NCBI GenBank assembly: GCA_937930845.1
Contig: CALHBJ010000001.1
Location: 496,001-560,000, forward strand
Source: an uncultured Rhizobiaceae group bacterium
Lineage (GTDB): Bacteria > Pseudomonadota > Alphaproteobacteria > Rhizobiales > Rhizobiaceae
Reading direction: 5' to 3'
DNA: 64,000 nt
The translations under genes were made by a program, and so were the position numbers. Below are positions 29,563 through 38,954 of the stretch, in pieces; within the stretch, counting starts at the first letter, position 1; each line of letters begins with the position of its first letter. The notes under the pieces are model-generated. The model made no database searches. It was not told where the DNA came from and worked only from the letters and a program-made list of their open reading frames with translations.

Positions 29563-30399
29563 TCAGGTTTTTTTCGTATCGTCGATGATATTCATTGTGG
29601 CCACGCCACTATTGCCCAATTCGACAGATGCAAATGGACCGCCCTGGCACATGTTGCCAGGATCCTGGTGATCAAGAGGACCGGCCTGGGCAAACATTTC
29701 TGCGGCAAACTCTTCCGCATTGTCTTTGGGGCGATATCCAAGGTGGGAGGCGTTGGAATTATCCACCGTCGCCCGGTCATTGTTGGAGACCCCATACACC
29801 ACGGAAAATCCTGTTACGGGGGTATCTATCGCGCGCTGCACCAATTGAATGAGATCATCATAGGACAACCAGGTTCCCACGGCGCGGGGGTTGCTGACCT
29901 GGGCGCATGACAGAATTCGCATGCACACGCTTTCGACCTGGCGCTTGTCCCAATACATGGAAGCCAAATCTTCGGCGAAGCACTTGGCCAGTCCGTAGAA
30001 CGTATCCGGGCGGTGGGGCGCATCTGTGCCGATAAAATCTGTCTTCTTATGCATGCCAACGGCGTGGATAGAAGACGCGTAGACAACCCGTCTTACGCCA
30101 TTTCGATAGGCCGCTTCCCAGATATTGTAGGCACCAATGAAGTTGGGCCCCAACAGGGTTTCAAACGGAGCCTCATCTCCGATCGCTCCAAAGTGGATCA
30201 CCATGTCAGCGCCTTCCAACACAGCCACCATGGCATCAAGATCGGCCAGATCTGCCTGGACATAACGTTCGCCTTCGTAAAGCGATCCGATTTTTTCTGC
30301 GATATCCGTTGATACCAACTCGTCGCACATTTTGGCCAGCGGCTCGCGCAAATAGGAGCCAAGGCGGCCTGCAGCACCGGTAAGAACGAGTTTCTTCAT
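29563..30399 (-). CDS. NAD-dependent uronate dehydrogenase-like epimerase/dehydratase
   Basis: A 278-residue extended SDR protein. The nucleotide loop TGAAGRLG (7-14) and the catalytic Ser and Tyr-x3-Lys (S110, Y135, K139) are intact, with the SSIHAVG segment typical of uronate dehydrogenases, which oxidise galacturonate or glucuronate to aldarolactones. The substrate is not certain, since the family also includes related epimerases. It is the last gene of a five-gene operon (hyuA-hyuB-FAD oxidase-aminotransferase-this), overlapping the aminotransferase stop in an ATGA. Whether it acts on a sugar in this context is open. Confidence 0.82.
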   Translation of the reverse strand: MKKLVLTGAAGRLGSYLREPLAKMCDELVSTDIAEKIGSLYEGERYVQADLADLDAMVAVLEGADMVIHFGAIGDEAPFETLLGPNFIGAYNIWEAAYRNGVRRVVYASSIHAVGMHKKTDFIGTDAPHRPDTFYGLAKCFAEDLASMYWDKRQVESVCMRILSCAQVSNPRAVGTWLSYDDLIQLVQRAIDTPVTGFSVVYGVSNNDRATVDNSNASHLGYRPKDNAEEFAAEMFAQAGPLDHQDPGNMCQGGPFASVELGNSGVATMNIIDDTKKT

Positions 30400-31616
30400 G
30401 TGGATGACTTTCCAGGTTTCAATGTTGAAATTGCAGCAGCCAAACGATCCATGGCCGTGTTGAGCACATCTTCGCTGGCCGCAGTTGATATGCGAAAAAA
30501 TGGCGACAGCTCATAGGCGCTGCCCGGTACTGCGGCAATGCCGGCGGCTTTCAAAATGAAGGCTGTGAAATCGGCATCATTTTCGATTTCTGAACCATCA
30601 GGCGTAGTCGCGCCTATAAACGCTTCACAACCGATATAGGCGTAAAATGCACCTCCGGGCGGGTCGAGGGTCAAGCCATCCATGCCTGCAATCCTGTCGA
30701 CGACGAGGTTGCGCCGCGCCTCAAAGGCAGCACTGAAGCGGCGCACTTCGTCCTGCGGTCCGTTAAGTGCTGCCACGGCAGCCGCTTGCGCCACTGAACA
30801 CGCGCCGGAACAAATCTGGCTCTGCACTTTGGTCATCGCAGCAATCAATGCCTGTGGTCCGGCACCATAGCCAATGCGCCAACCTGTCATGGCATAGGCT
30901 TTTGACACGCCATTGACGGTCAAGACCCTGTCTTTCAGATCGGGACACGTGGCGGCAAAGGATCGGAATTGAGCATTATCAAACAGGATGTGTTCGTAGA
31001 TTTCATCGGACAATACCAACACGTGGTCGTGTTTCGCCAGAACGGCTCCCAATGCATGAAGGTCCGCATCCCTATAGACGGCACCAGCCGGATTGGATGG
31101 CAGGTTGAGCATGAGCCAACGTGTCCTGGGCGTGATTGCAGCTTCCAATGCCTCAGGCGTTAGGCGAAACCCATTGTCGGCGGGACAGGCAATGGTCACC
31201 GGCGTGCCGCCCAGGATGAGCACAATGTCTTTGTACTGGCCAAAATAGGGCGCGCAGAGCAGCACTTCATCACCGTCTTCCAACGTTGCCATCATAGCGT
31301 TGAACAACACCTGTTTCGCGCCATTGGAAACGATGATTTCATCGGCTGAATAGGCCAGTGCATTTTCACGCGCCAGTTTGTCAGCCACCGCGTTTCGAAG
31401 AGCAAGCGTGCCATTGGTTGGTGGATAGCGTGTTTCACCAGCAAGGGCAGCGCGATGGGCGGCCTCAATAATATGGGGCGGCGTGTCGAAATCCGGCTCC
31501 CCCAGCCCAAGGTCAATGATGTCTTCTCCGCCAGCCTTTGCCGCCTTTGCGGCCTGGCTGACCCAGGCAGAGGCCGATGGTTTGACCGGCTCCAGTCGCG
31601 AAGCAGCATAACGCAT
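30396..31616 (-). CDS. class I/II pyridoxal-phosphate aminotransferase
   Basis: A 406-residue fold-type I aminotransferase of the aspartate aminotransferase superfamily. The Schiff-base lysine is in NGVSKAYAMTGWRIGYG (about residue 234); the PLP anchors SNGAKQVLFN, LNLPSNPAGAVY and LSDEIYEHI are in their usual order. Donor and acceptor are unknown. The start is the ATG at 31616, overlapping the FAD oxidase stop by one base (TGATG); a TTG one codon upstream is possible. Central gene of the hyu-type operon. Confidence 0.9.
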   Translation of the reverse strand: MRYAASRLEPVKPSASAWVSQAAKAAKAGGEDIIDLGLGEPDFDTPPHIIEAAHRAALAGETRYPPTNGTLALRNAVADKLARENALAYSADEIIVSNGAKQVLFNAMMATLEDGDEVLLCAPYFGQYKDIVLILGGTPVTIACPADNGFRLTPEALEAAITPRTRWLMLNLPSNPAGAVYRDADLHALGAVLAKHDHVLVLSDEIYEHILFDNAQFRSFAATCPDLKDRVLTVNGVSKAYAMTGWRIGYGAGPQALIAAMTKVQSQICSGACSVAQAAAVAALNGPQDEVRRFSAAFEARRNLVVDRIAGMDGLTLDPPGGAFYAYIGCEAFIGATTPDGSEIENDADFTAFILKAAGIAAVPGSAYELSPFFRISTAASEDVLNTAMDRLAAAISTLKPGKSST

Positions 31617-32824
31617 CAAATCACCGCCTTTTCAATGATTGGCTTGTTGTTGACGATGCGGTCAAAGTGGAACAGTGACATGTCCAAGCTGCGATATTCT
31701 CCGTGGACCATAAGTTCGGCAGTACCACGGCCCATGGCCGGGCTTTGCTGCAAACCATGGCCGGAAAATCCGTTGAGGAAATAGAAATTCTCGATCTCCG
31801 TGTGCGGCCCCAAAATGGCGTTGTGATCGAACGTATTATAGGCGTAATGCCCGGCCCATTCGCTTTGCACTTTGATTGCCTCAAATTGCGGTATGCGGGT
31901 GGCAAGAATTGGCCAGACGTGGTTTTGCCAAATTTCATGATCCATGGCGAAATCATCAAATTCGACGCCGGGATCGATGTCTGAATGACCACCGCACTGG
32001 TATGTGCCGCCACCGTTTTCGCGCACATGCACGCCGGAGGGGTCGATGGTGAGCGGCAAATCCCGGTCCAACGGTTTCTCGGCAGCAAAAATCCACGAAA
32101 AGCGCTTGCGCGGTTCAACGGGAATATCAATTCCCGCCATGGCACTTGTGCGCGCGGCGCGGGGGCCGGAAGCGTTGAGCACCTTGCCACACGATATGAC
32201 TTCACCAGATTTCAGCGTGACAGTTTCCACGCGGGTGCCGGCCTTGTTCTTGTTGATGGCAACTACTTCATTGGAGACATATTCCACCCCCCGTTCGCGC
32301 GCAGATTTGCGCCACCAGTCAAACACCGCGGTGGCGTCCCAAAAACCTTCATCAACCAGATTGATTGAACCCAGAACAATGTCATCGACATTATAAAACG
32401 GATAGGCCCGTTTGATCTCATCGGCGGTCATCAATTGGGTGGCAGCACCTTCTGCAAGCTGGATTTTTTGATTGTCGCGCAACACATTGGCGAATGCTTC
32501 ATTGTCAGCCAGATACATGTAGCCGAAGCTTCGAATGGTCAGTTCAGGCACGCGCTCATCATTGCCCATATAGCGCGGCAGATTTTTCACAAAGTCGGCA
32601 GCAAACTGCGAAATGCGAACATTGAGCGGCGTGGAGAATTGCTGCCTCATGCAGGAATTGGTGTGCATGGTGGATGCGTTTTCATAGCTTGGGTCTTTTT
32701 CGACAACGAGAACCCGGCCCTTAAATTCTTTCTGCTCGGTGATAAACCACGCCGCCGATGCTCCCATGATCGCACCGCCAATGATCACGATGTCATAGGT
32801 TGAATGTGCCGGTGTCTGGTTCAT
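31616..32824 (-). CDS. FAD-dependent amine oxidoreductase (DAO family, FOXRED1/sarcosine-oxidase-like)
   Basis: A 402-residue flavoprotein of the D-amino-acid oxidase/glycine oxidase/sarcosine oxidase superfamily. The FAD dinucleotide loop DIVIIGGAIMGASAAWF (11-27) and the C-terminal GFSGHGLQQSPAMGRGTAEL block (about 363-382), typical of this family, are both clear. Likely substrates are N-alkyl or secondary amines, which it would oxidise to an imine; the exact one is unknown. Start overlaps the hyuB stop (ATGA) and its stop overlaps the aminotransferase start, so translation is coupled. Confidence 0.88.
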   Translation of the reverse strand: MNQTPAHSTYDIVIIGGAIMGASAAWFITEQKEFKGRVLVVEKDPSYENASTMHTNSCMRQQFSTPLNVRISQFAADFVKNLPRYMGNDERVPELTIRSFGYMYLADNEAFANVLRDNQKIQLAEGAATQLMTADEIKRAYPFYNVDDIVLGSINLVDEGFWDATAVFDWWRKSARERGVEYVSNEVVAINKNKAGTRVETVTLKSGEVISCGKVLNASGPRAARTSAMAGIDIPVEPRKRFSWIFAAEKPLDRDLPLTIDPSGVHVRENGGGTYQCGGHSDIDPGVEFDDFAMDHEIWQNHVWPILATRIPQFEAIKVQSEWAGHYAYNTFDHNAILGPHTEIENFYFLNGFSGHGLQQSPAMGRGTAELMVHGEYRSLDMSLFHFDRIVNNKPIIEKAVI

Positions 32825-34533
32825 ACCTGTGCCTCCCCATTGCGGATCGCAGCTTCGACTTCTGCTATTTCCTGTGCGCTCAAACCATAGTCGCGCGCAG
32901 CGGTTTCAGCAGAAATATACCCACGCATCAAATCGCTTTTGATGGCTTGTTTAGACCTTTCCCTGGGATCGCCATATCCAGCACCTCCCGGGAACGCCAT
33001 GACCACTTTGCGGCCATGGGCGACAAATTGTTTGCCCTTGCCATTCATCTGGGTTCCATCGTCCTGGGCAATGGTCGTTTGCCCCCCCGGCAAGCCACCC
33101 CGGCGTCCCCGTGCGGGGTGGTCAACACGGTCAAACATGGCCTGAATGTCAAACTCATGCCCTTCGCGGGCACCAACTTCCATATATTGTCCCAGCCCGC
33201 CACGCTGCTTACCCGCTCCGCCGGAATCCGGGCGCAGTTCTTTACGCCAGATGATCACAGGCCCGGCATGTTCGGTGGCTTCCACGGGCATGGTCATCAC
33301 GCCTGAGGGAAATGCGGTTGCGTTTAACCCATCATGCTGGGGGCGTGCACCTGCCCCCCCGGAATTGAATGTGAGCACTTCCGAACGCACGGCATCAGCG
33401 GGCGCTTTCGCATCGGTGCGCGGGCGCAAACTTACCTGAAAATTGCACAAACACCCTGCCCCTTCTGCGGGCACAACACCGGGCAGGATTTTGTCCAGTG
33501 CATCGTAGACTGTATCCGGCACAAAATGTCCCACGATATGGCGCAGCGCCACTGGAGCCGGATGAACCGCATTGACGATGGAATTGACCGGCGCTTCAAT
33601 TTCAAACGGGGCCAGCGAGGCGGCATTGTTTGGAATTTCAGGCGCGATGGCGCATTTGAGCGCGTAACAAGCGTAAGCTTTTGCATAAACAAGCGGGCAA
33701 TTAATGCCCTTCTTGTCGAGGCCGGACGTCCCCTCAAAATCGGAGATAATCCGGTCTTCTTCAATCGTGAGTTTGACCTTCAAGGTGATTGGTTTGCTGA
33801 ACCCATCAACTGTCATTTCACCGGTGGCGGTTTCACGGGGCAAAGCTGCGATTCGTTCCAGCGTTGCGCGGCGGGAATTCTCCAGAATGAATCCGCCAAT
33901 ACCGTCGAGATCCTCCAATGCAAATTCAGCCATCATGTCGATGAGGCGGCGGTGGCCAATTTCGTTACATGTGGCCAGCGCATACATATCGCCGATCAGC
34001 TGGTCCGGCTCGCGCACATTGCCCCGCACGATCCGAACCAGCGTCTCGTCCACCCGCCCCCGGTCGGCGAACTTCATGATGGGAATATAGAGACCTTCTT
34101 CGTAAACGCTGGCAGCATCAGCGCCGAAGCCGCGCCCGCCGATGTCCACAATATGTGCGGTACAAGCAAAGAACCCCACATGTTTGCCCTTATGAAAGGA
34201 CGGTGTGACCATGGTGATGTCATGCAGGTGGCCGGTGCCCTCCCACGGGTCATTGGTGATGTAGACATCGCCTTCGAAAATATTTTCCCGGCCAATGCGG
34301 CGGATAAAATGGGCCACCGCATCTGCCATGGCGTTCACGTGGCCCGGTGTGCCTGTCACGGCCTGGGCGAGCATTTGCCCCGCCAGATCGTAGACACCGG
34401 CAGACAGATCTCCCGCTTCGCGCACTGATGTGGAAAACGCGGTTCGCACCAGCGCTTGCGCCTGTTCTTCCACCACAGAAATCAACCGGTTCCACATGAC
34501 CTGATAGGCGACATTTGAATGGGCTTTTGCCAC
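32821..34533 (-). CDS. hydantoinase B/5-oxoprolinase beta family subunit
   Basis: A 570-residue HyuB-type subunit, partner of HyuA in ATP-dependent opening of cyclic amides such as hydantoin, N-methylhydantoin, 5-oxoproline or caprolactam. Typical features are ISVVEEQAQALVRTAFSTSVREAGDLSAG near the N-terminus (given by its ends, residues 19-47), ITNDPWEGTGHLHD (87-100) and the C-terminal GGLPGGQTTI and FPGGAGYGDP blocks. It starts four bases after hyuA. Family assignment is firm, substrate is not. Confidence 0.92.
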   Translation of the reverse strand: MAKAHSNVAYQVMWNRLISVVEEQAQALVRTAFSTSVREAGDLSAGVYDLAGQMLAQAVTGTPGHVNAMADAVAHFIRRIGRENIFEGDVYITNDPWEGTGHLHDITMVTPSFHKGKHVGFFACTAHIVDIGGRGFGADAASVYEEGLYIPIMKFADRGRVDETLVRIVRGNVREPDQLIGDMYALATCNEIGHRRLIDMMAEFALEDLDGIGGFILENSRRATLERIAALPRETATGEMTVDGFSKPITLKVKLTIEEDRIISDFEGTSGLDKKGINCPLVYAKAYACYALKCAIAPEIPNNAASLAPFEIEAPVNSIVNAVHPAPVALRHIVGHFVPDTVYDALDKILPGVVPAEGAGCLCNFQVSLRPRTDAKAPADAVRSEVLTFNSGGAGARPQHDGLNATAFPSGVMTMPVEATEHAGPVIIWRKELRPDSGGAGKQRGGLGQYMEVGAREGHEFDIQAMFDRVDHPARGRRGGLPGGQTTIAQDDGTQMNGKGKQFVAHGRKVVMAFPGGAGYGDPRERSKQAIKSDLMRGYISAETAARDYGLSAQEIAEVEAAIRNGEAQV

Positions 34534-34537
34534 GGTC

Positions 34538-36628
34538 TTAGCCTTTCACATTGATGTCGATACAGCCGTCTGGCTGGCGTTTTGCAACACGACTGCTGGG
34601 AACAATAATTGTCGTTTCATCTTCGGTGATAATGGCTGGCCCCAGAGCGGTGCTGCCATCTGTCATATCATCACGTTGCACCACACCCGCATCGACAAAA
34701 CTGCTGACCGCGGCATCGAACATCTGGCGGGCACCGCTCGCTGGGGCAGCAGCTCCATCTGCAAGTTGCGCACTGCGCTCGACGATTTCCGGTGGTGTTG
34801 TGGCATTGACCGACCAAACGGTGATCTCAATGTCCATGCCCGCAACTGTTCGCCCAAACAGCTTGGTGTAGTCGGCCTCAAACAGCTTTTCGAACACCGC
34901 CGCATCGGGATGACTTGCCTGATCTTGGCTCAGCACAACGGGAATTTCCCAGCCCTGGCCCGAATAGCGCATATAGACTTTAAACTCGCTGAGAATCTCG
35001 CTGTTTGCATCGCATGTGCGCACAAACCCGGTCGCCTCAGCCTTCAAATCTGCGAGCAGGGATTTGATCTTGTCGCCGTCAAAATCTGACAAACGCATAT
35101 AAACAGACCGGTTGGCTTCAAAGCTGAACGGTGCTCGCAGGAAACCGATTGCCGATCCCACGCCAGCCCCCGGCGGCACGAGCAACCGGTCGATCCCCAG
35201 TTTTTCGCAAAGGCGGCCGGCGTGCAACGGGGCCGCCCCGCCAAAGGCGATCATTGTGTAGTCGCTCAAATCTTCGCCATTTTCCACCGCATGTACGCGG
35301 GCAGCATTGGCCATATTTTCATCCACAACTTCGGCCAGCCCAAATGCAGATGTGGCCGCATCCATGTCCAATACATCGCCCAGCACATCGCTCAACGCTT
35401 TGGTGGAACTATCTTTGTGTAATTTGATGGTGCCTCCGGCGAAATTGTCCGGGTCCAGTTTGCCGAGCACCAGATCGGCATCGGTTACTGCGGGTTTTTC
35501 ACCACCGCGCCCATAACACGCTGGCCCCGGTTCGGAACCGGCACTTTCAGGACCAACGCGGATCTGGCGCATGGAATCCACATGGGCCAGGCTGCCGCCA
35601 CCTGCCCCGATTTCCACCATATCAATCACCGGGATGGAAATTGGCATTCCCGACCCTTTTTTGAATCGATAGGTACGCGCCACCTCAAACACCCGCGAGG
35701 TTTTTGGCGTCTGGTTTTTGATCAGGCAAATTTTGGCGGTGGTGCCGCCCATATCGAAGGACAGGACTTTATTCAGCCCATATCGTGATGCGATGTTTGC
35801 GGCAAAGACTGCGCCACCTGCGGGGCCGGATTCGACCAGACGCACAGGAAATTCCGCAGCGCTTTCCAGCGAGATTATCCCACCGCCCGAATGCATCAAG
35901 AAGATGTTGCAGTTCGCACCTTCGTCGCGCAGCCGACCTTCCAGACGCCCCAGATAGGATTTCATCAATGGCTTGATATATGCGTTTGCCACCACTGTAT
36001 TGAAGCGCTCATATTCACGCATTTGCGGTGACACTTCCGACGACAGGGACACCATTACAGAAGGCAATTTTTGTGCAATTACATCACGGATCATGCGCTC
36101 ATGGGCATCGTTGAGATAGGAATGAAGGGTGCCAATGGCGACGCTTTCAAAACCGGCCTCAGCGATGCGGTCGACAACGGCTTCAACTTCCGTCCGGTCG
36201 AGCGCAATGAGAATATTGCCCTTGGCATCGATCCGCTCACATACCGTATAGCGCATATGGCGCGGCAATAGCGGTTCCGGCAAATTCAGATTTAGATCAT
36301 ATTGCTCAAACCGGCTTTCGGTGCGCATTTCAATGACATCACGGAAACCTTGGGTGGTGATCAGTGCCGTTTTCGCGCCACGGCGTTCGATGAGCGCATT
36401 GGTGGCCAGTGTGGTGCCGTGGATGATTTGCACGATGTCGCCGGGACCAATGCCAGCCTTTGCACATACCTGGTGCATTCCATCGATGATGGCATTTTCG
36501 GGCGCCGCATAGGTGGTGAGAACTTTGGTGGAATAGGTGGCACCGCCGACTTCAAGAACCACATCGGTGAATGTGCCGCCAATATCGACGCCCAGTCTTG
36601 CTGCATTGGTTTTCATCGTGACCGCCAT
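34538..36628 (-). CDS. hydantoinase A/5-oxoprolinase alpha family subunit
   Basis: A 696-residue HyuA-type subunit with the actin-like ATPase fold. The phosphate-binding loops LGVDIGGTFTDVV (12-24) and LSFDMGGTTAKICLI (about 295-309) are present, and the central SSEVSPQMREYERFNTVVANAY block (ends given) is diagnostic. The subunit couples ATP hydrolysis to ring opening together with HyuB. Start at the ATG 36628; a second ATG at 36616 is possible. First gene of the operon, 87 bases behind a LysR gene on the same strand, which is the probable regulator. Confidence 0.92.
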   Translation of the reverse strand: MAVTMKTNAARLGVDIGGTFTDVVLEVGGATYSTKVLTTYAAPENAIIDGMHQVCAKAGIGPGDIVQIIHGTTLATNALIERRGAKTALITTQGFRDVIEMRTESRFEQYDLNLNLPEPLLPRHMRYTVCERIDAKGNILIALDRTEVEAVVDRIAEAGFESVAIGTLHSYLNDAHERMIRDVIAQKLPSVMVSLSSEVSPQMREYERFNTVVANAYIKPLMKSYLGRLEGRLRDEGANCNIFLMHSGGGIISLESAAEFPVRLVESGPAGGAVFAANIASRYGLNKVLSFDMGGTTAKICLIKNQTPKTSRVFEVARTYRFKKGSGMPISIPVIDMVEIGAGGGSLAHVDSMRQIRVGPESAGSEPGPACYGRGGEKPAVTDADLVLGKLDPDNFAGGTIKLHKDSSTKALSDVLGDVLDMDAATSAFGLAEVVDENMANAARVHAVENGEDLSDYTMIAFGGAAPLHAGRLCEKLGIDRLLVPPGAGVGSAIGFLRAPFSFEANRSVYMRLSDFDGDKIKSLLADLKAEATGFVRTCDANSEILSEFKVYMRYSGQGWEIPVVLSQDQASHPDAAVFEKLFEADYTKLFGRTVAGMDIEITVWSVNATTPPEIVERSAQLADGAAAPASGARQMFDAAVSSFVDAGVVQRDDMTDGSTALGPAIITEDETTIIVPSSRVAKRQPDGCIDINVKG

Positions 36629-36672
36629 TCAGGTGCGCAGATTTGCCAGATTGTGGGCCATCGTGGCCAGAT

Positions 36673-36716
36673 GATCAAATTAATGTATTTTCTATATGCG
36701 ATAAATTTTTTTGATC
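36673..36716 (-). promoter_or_regulatory. candidate operator between the LysR gene and hyuA
   Basis: Inverted repeat GATCAAA (36673-36679) / TTTGATC (36710-36716) flanks a strongly AT-rich stretch containing ATTT-N12-AAAT. LysR proteins bind AT-rich interrupted dyads, so this could be the operator of the hyu-type operon, though the arms are short and the LysR stop codon lies inside the right arm. Confidence 0.3.
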
Positions 36717-37630
36717 TATTGGGCACGGTCGGCGCAGGTCTCAAAGGCAATTTCTGCGGCTCTTATGACAAATTTTGGCGCGCTCCTGGAATTGAACCGC
36801 GCTTCAAATTCCAACGGCGCGGGGGACCATTCATAGTCCACTTCAACCAGAGAACCGTCATCAAGGAATTTTTGCACCAGCACCTGGGGCAACAAAGCAA
36901 CGCCCATGCCGTCGAGCACCATCTCAACACAGGCCGAGAGGCTGCTTGAATGCACGATGCCGTCCACCAACAACCCCTCGCCTTTGACATGTTCCGCCAA
37001 CGCTCTTGAGGCGACCGTGTGTTTGGCATGGGTGATGATGGAGACGCTCAACAGGTTTTCAAGACGGGAATTGCCTGCCAATTTTCTGGAAAGTAATGGG
37101 GCGCATACCCACGCATAGGCATGGGTGCCCAAGGGCGTGGCGGGTTTGTCATTCGATTCATTGGATTTGCCCCCACGAGTCATGATGGCAAGATCAAGCT
37201 GTCCGGCGGTGAAGCTTCGCTCAATTTCGACGGACAAATTGACATCAAGTTCAACCGATATGGCAGGATATATGGCGCGAAACCGGCGCAGGAATTCGTG
37301 CAACCAAGTGCTGGCAACCAATTCCGTAACGCCCAAACGCATGCGATCTTCTATGAGATCATGCCGTTGCGCTGTTTCGATGAATTCTTCCGTCGCCAGC
37401 AAAATCTTTCGTGCAGCCTCCAGCAATAACTGCCCCTTTTGGGTGAGGCGCACTGACCCGGCATCGCGGTGCATCAACAGCACGTCCAGACTTTGTTCAA
37501 GGGCACTGATCCGCGCTGACACATTTGGCTGGGTTGTGCCCAACACGGTGGCCGCCTTGCGAAAAGTTCCCGCATTCACAACGCACACAAAGGTCTCCAA
37601 TTGTTTGAGCGTTAATTTGCTTTGTATCAT
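36716..37630 (-). CDS. LysR-family transcriptional regulator
   Basis: A 304-residue LTTR. The winged helix-turn-helix lies at about 5-65: LTLKQLETFVCVVNAGTF, then KAATVLGTTQPNVSARISALE (ends given), and the effector domain fills the rest (about 90-295). The gene precedes the hyuA-hyuB operon in the same direction with an 87-base gap, rather than the usual divergent arrangement. The ligand is presumably the cyclic amide or its breakdown product, which is inference. Confidence 0.9.
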   Translation of the reverse strand: MIQSKLTLKQLETFVCVVNAGTFRKAATVLGTTQPNVSARISALEQSLDVLLMHRDAGSVRLTQKGQLLLEAARKILLATEEFIETAQRHDLIEDRMRLGVTELVASTWLHEFLRRFRAIYPAISVELDVNLSVEIERSFTAGQLDLAIMTRGGKSNESNDKPATPLGTHAYAWVCAPLLSRKLAGNSRLENLLSVSIITHAKHTVASRALAEHVKGEGLLVDGIVHSSSLSACVEMVLDGMGVALLPQVLVQKFLDDGSLVEVDYEWSPAPLEFEARFNSRSAPKFVIRAAEIAFETCADRAQ

Positions 37631-37832
37631 TTCTGGCTAGCCGATCAAAAATCCTGATACATTGACTATCAGCCACCGCCCCTGCGCTCCATAAAAATGT
37701 TGTGCCAAGGTGCTGTTCATCTTTGAAAAACCGTGTGGGCTGGACGATATGCCGCCCCAACGATTGTGTGACTTCAAATTGCCAACGTTCTCGCTTAGTT
37801 AGGCTCAACGGATAATTATTGTGAGACCGACG

Positions 37833-38435
37833 ATGGCTGGCTTGCGCTACATGCTCTGGGCACTGATTTTTGTACTGGGTGCAATTCTTGCCTGTTCCAC
37901 CATGACGTGGACTTTGAACAACAACCAAACGTCACAGCGGATACAGGCTGCCGTGGGCGGTGATTTTGTCGCTCAAAATGTGAACGGCCAGGCATTCACC
38001 CATGACGACATGAAAGGGCGGCCCCATGTGCTGTTCTTTGGTTTCACCCATTGCCCGGACGTTTGCCCCACCGCAATTTATGAGGCCACCCAATGGGTTG
38101 AATCCATGGGTGAAGATGGCAAGAAGCTCGACGTTTATTTCGCCACCGTTGACCCCACGCGCGACACTGCCGAAGTGATGAAAAGCTATCTGAGTTCGTT
38201 TGGCGGCGTGGTGAAAGGCATTACCGGATCACAAGAACAGATGGGCGTGTTGCAGCGCAAATGGCGCGTCTTTGCCGAAAAAGTGCCCCTTGAGGACGAT
38301 GACTACACCATGAACCACACCGCCACGACTTTCCTGATGAAAGCCGATGGAAGTTTCTTCGGTACGATCGCCTATGGGGAAAACATCGATACGGCCCGAA
38401 AGAAGCTTGCCCGCCTGGTTGCTGCATCCAGCTAG
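37833..38435 (+). CDS. SCO1/SenC family copper chaperone
   Basis: A 200-residue inner-membrane-anchored thioredoxin-fold protein that delivers copper to the CuA site of oxidase subunit II. One N-terminal helix (about 6-24) is followed by GFTHCPDVCP (copper cysteines C74 and C78) and the distal His in NHTATTFL. A GTG at 37821 would add four residues. It is 31 kb from the cox operon, yet is the expected partner of CoxB. Only two genes of the hyu-like island lie on one side and tlyA on the other. Confidence 0.92.
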   Translation: MAGLRYMLWALIFVLGAILACSTMTWTLNNNQTSQRIQAAVGGDFVAQNVNGQAFTHDDMKGRPHVLFFGFTHCPDVCPTAIYEATQWVESMGEDGKKLDVYFATVDPTRDTAEVMKSYLSSFGGVVKGITGSQEQMGVLQRKWRVFAEKVPLEDDDYTMNHTATTFLMKADGSFFGTIAYGENIDTARKKLARLVAASS

Positions 38436-38564
38436 GCTGCGCGTTTCGCCTGCATATACATGCACTTAAACGATCGCGGCGCTTTACAGGCTCTTAACCC
38501 TTTTCCTTGGTCGTTTTTCAACGCTCCCATGGCAATGTGCCCTCGTAGGGACGGGAAATTTGTC

Positions 38565-38954
38565 ATGAAGAAAACCATTCTGGCGGCCATGGGACTGGCC
38601 GCAACTATCGCTTATGCCCCCAGCGCTGTTGCTTCCATGAGCTCAGTGCAGCGCGCGGCTATTGAAAAGATGCAAAGCAAATTGGGGGCAATCCGAGGCT
38701 CGATTGAACCCAATAATCACAACATATTCCTCACCATTGATATGATCGAACGGCTCAAGCCCATTCGCCCCGGTGATTTTGCACCAAAACCCCAGGGGCC
38801 ACCGATGGCTGATCAGACACCGTCGGACACGGCTGGATTGGCTGATGCTGTCAGTCATGAAGTATTCGCCAACACGACCGGCTCGCTCCCCAATACCGAC
38901 GATATGGATGCCATTATGGAAGCGCTGGACAAGAGGGCTTCCCAACCTCAATAA
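38565..38954 (+). CDS. small exported protein, unknown function
   Basis: A 129-residue hypothetical protein. The ATG at 38565 (with GGGA upstream) starts a clear signal peptide MKKTILAAMGLAATIAYAPS, cleaved near AVA|S (residue 23); the open frame extends 35 codons further but has no such signal. The mature part is soluble and has no motif I recognise; KLGAIRGSIEPNNHN and SNTTGSLPNTDDMDAIMEA-like stretches (here FANTTGSLPNTDDMDAIME) are hydrophilic. It lies six bases before tlyA. Confidence 0.6.
   Translation: MKKTILAAMGLAATIAYAPSAVASMSSVQRAAIEKMQSKLGAIRGSIEPNNHNIFLTIDMIERLKPIRPGDFAPKPQGPPMADQTPSDTAGLADAVSHEVFANTTGSLPNTDDMDAIMEALDKRASQPQ

Noticed and set aside
33334-34428. 364-codon plus-strand frame antisense to hyuB
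   Set aside because: Shadow of a well-supported gene; no ribosome site or family features.
13777-36628. Possible creatine/creatinine pathway linking the amidinotransferase and the hyuA/hyuB operon
   Set aside because: The genes are about 15 kb apart, and no creatininase, guanidinoacetate methyltransferase or carbamoylsarcosine amidase is present.
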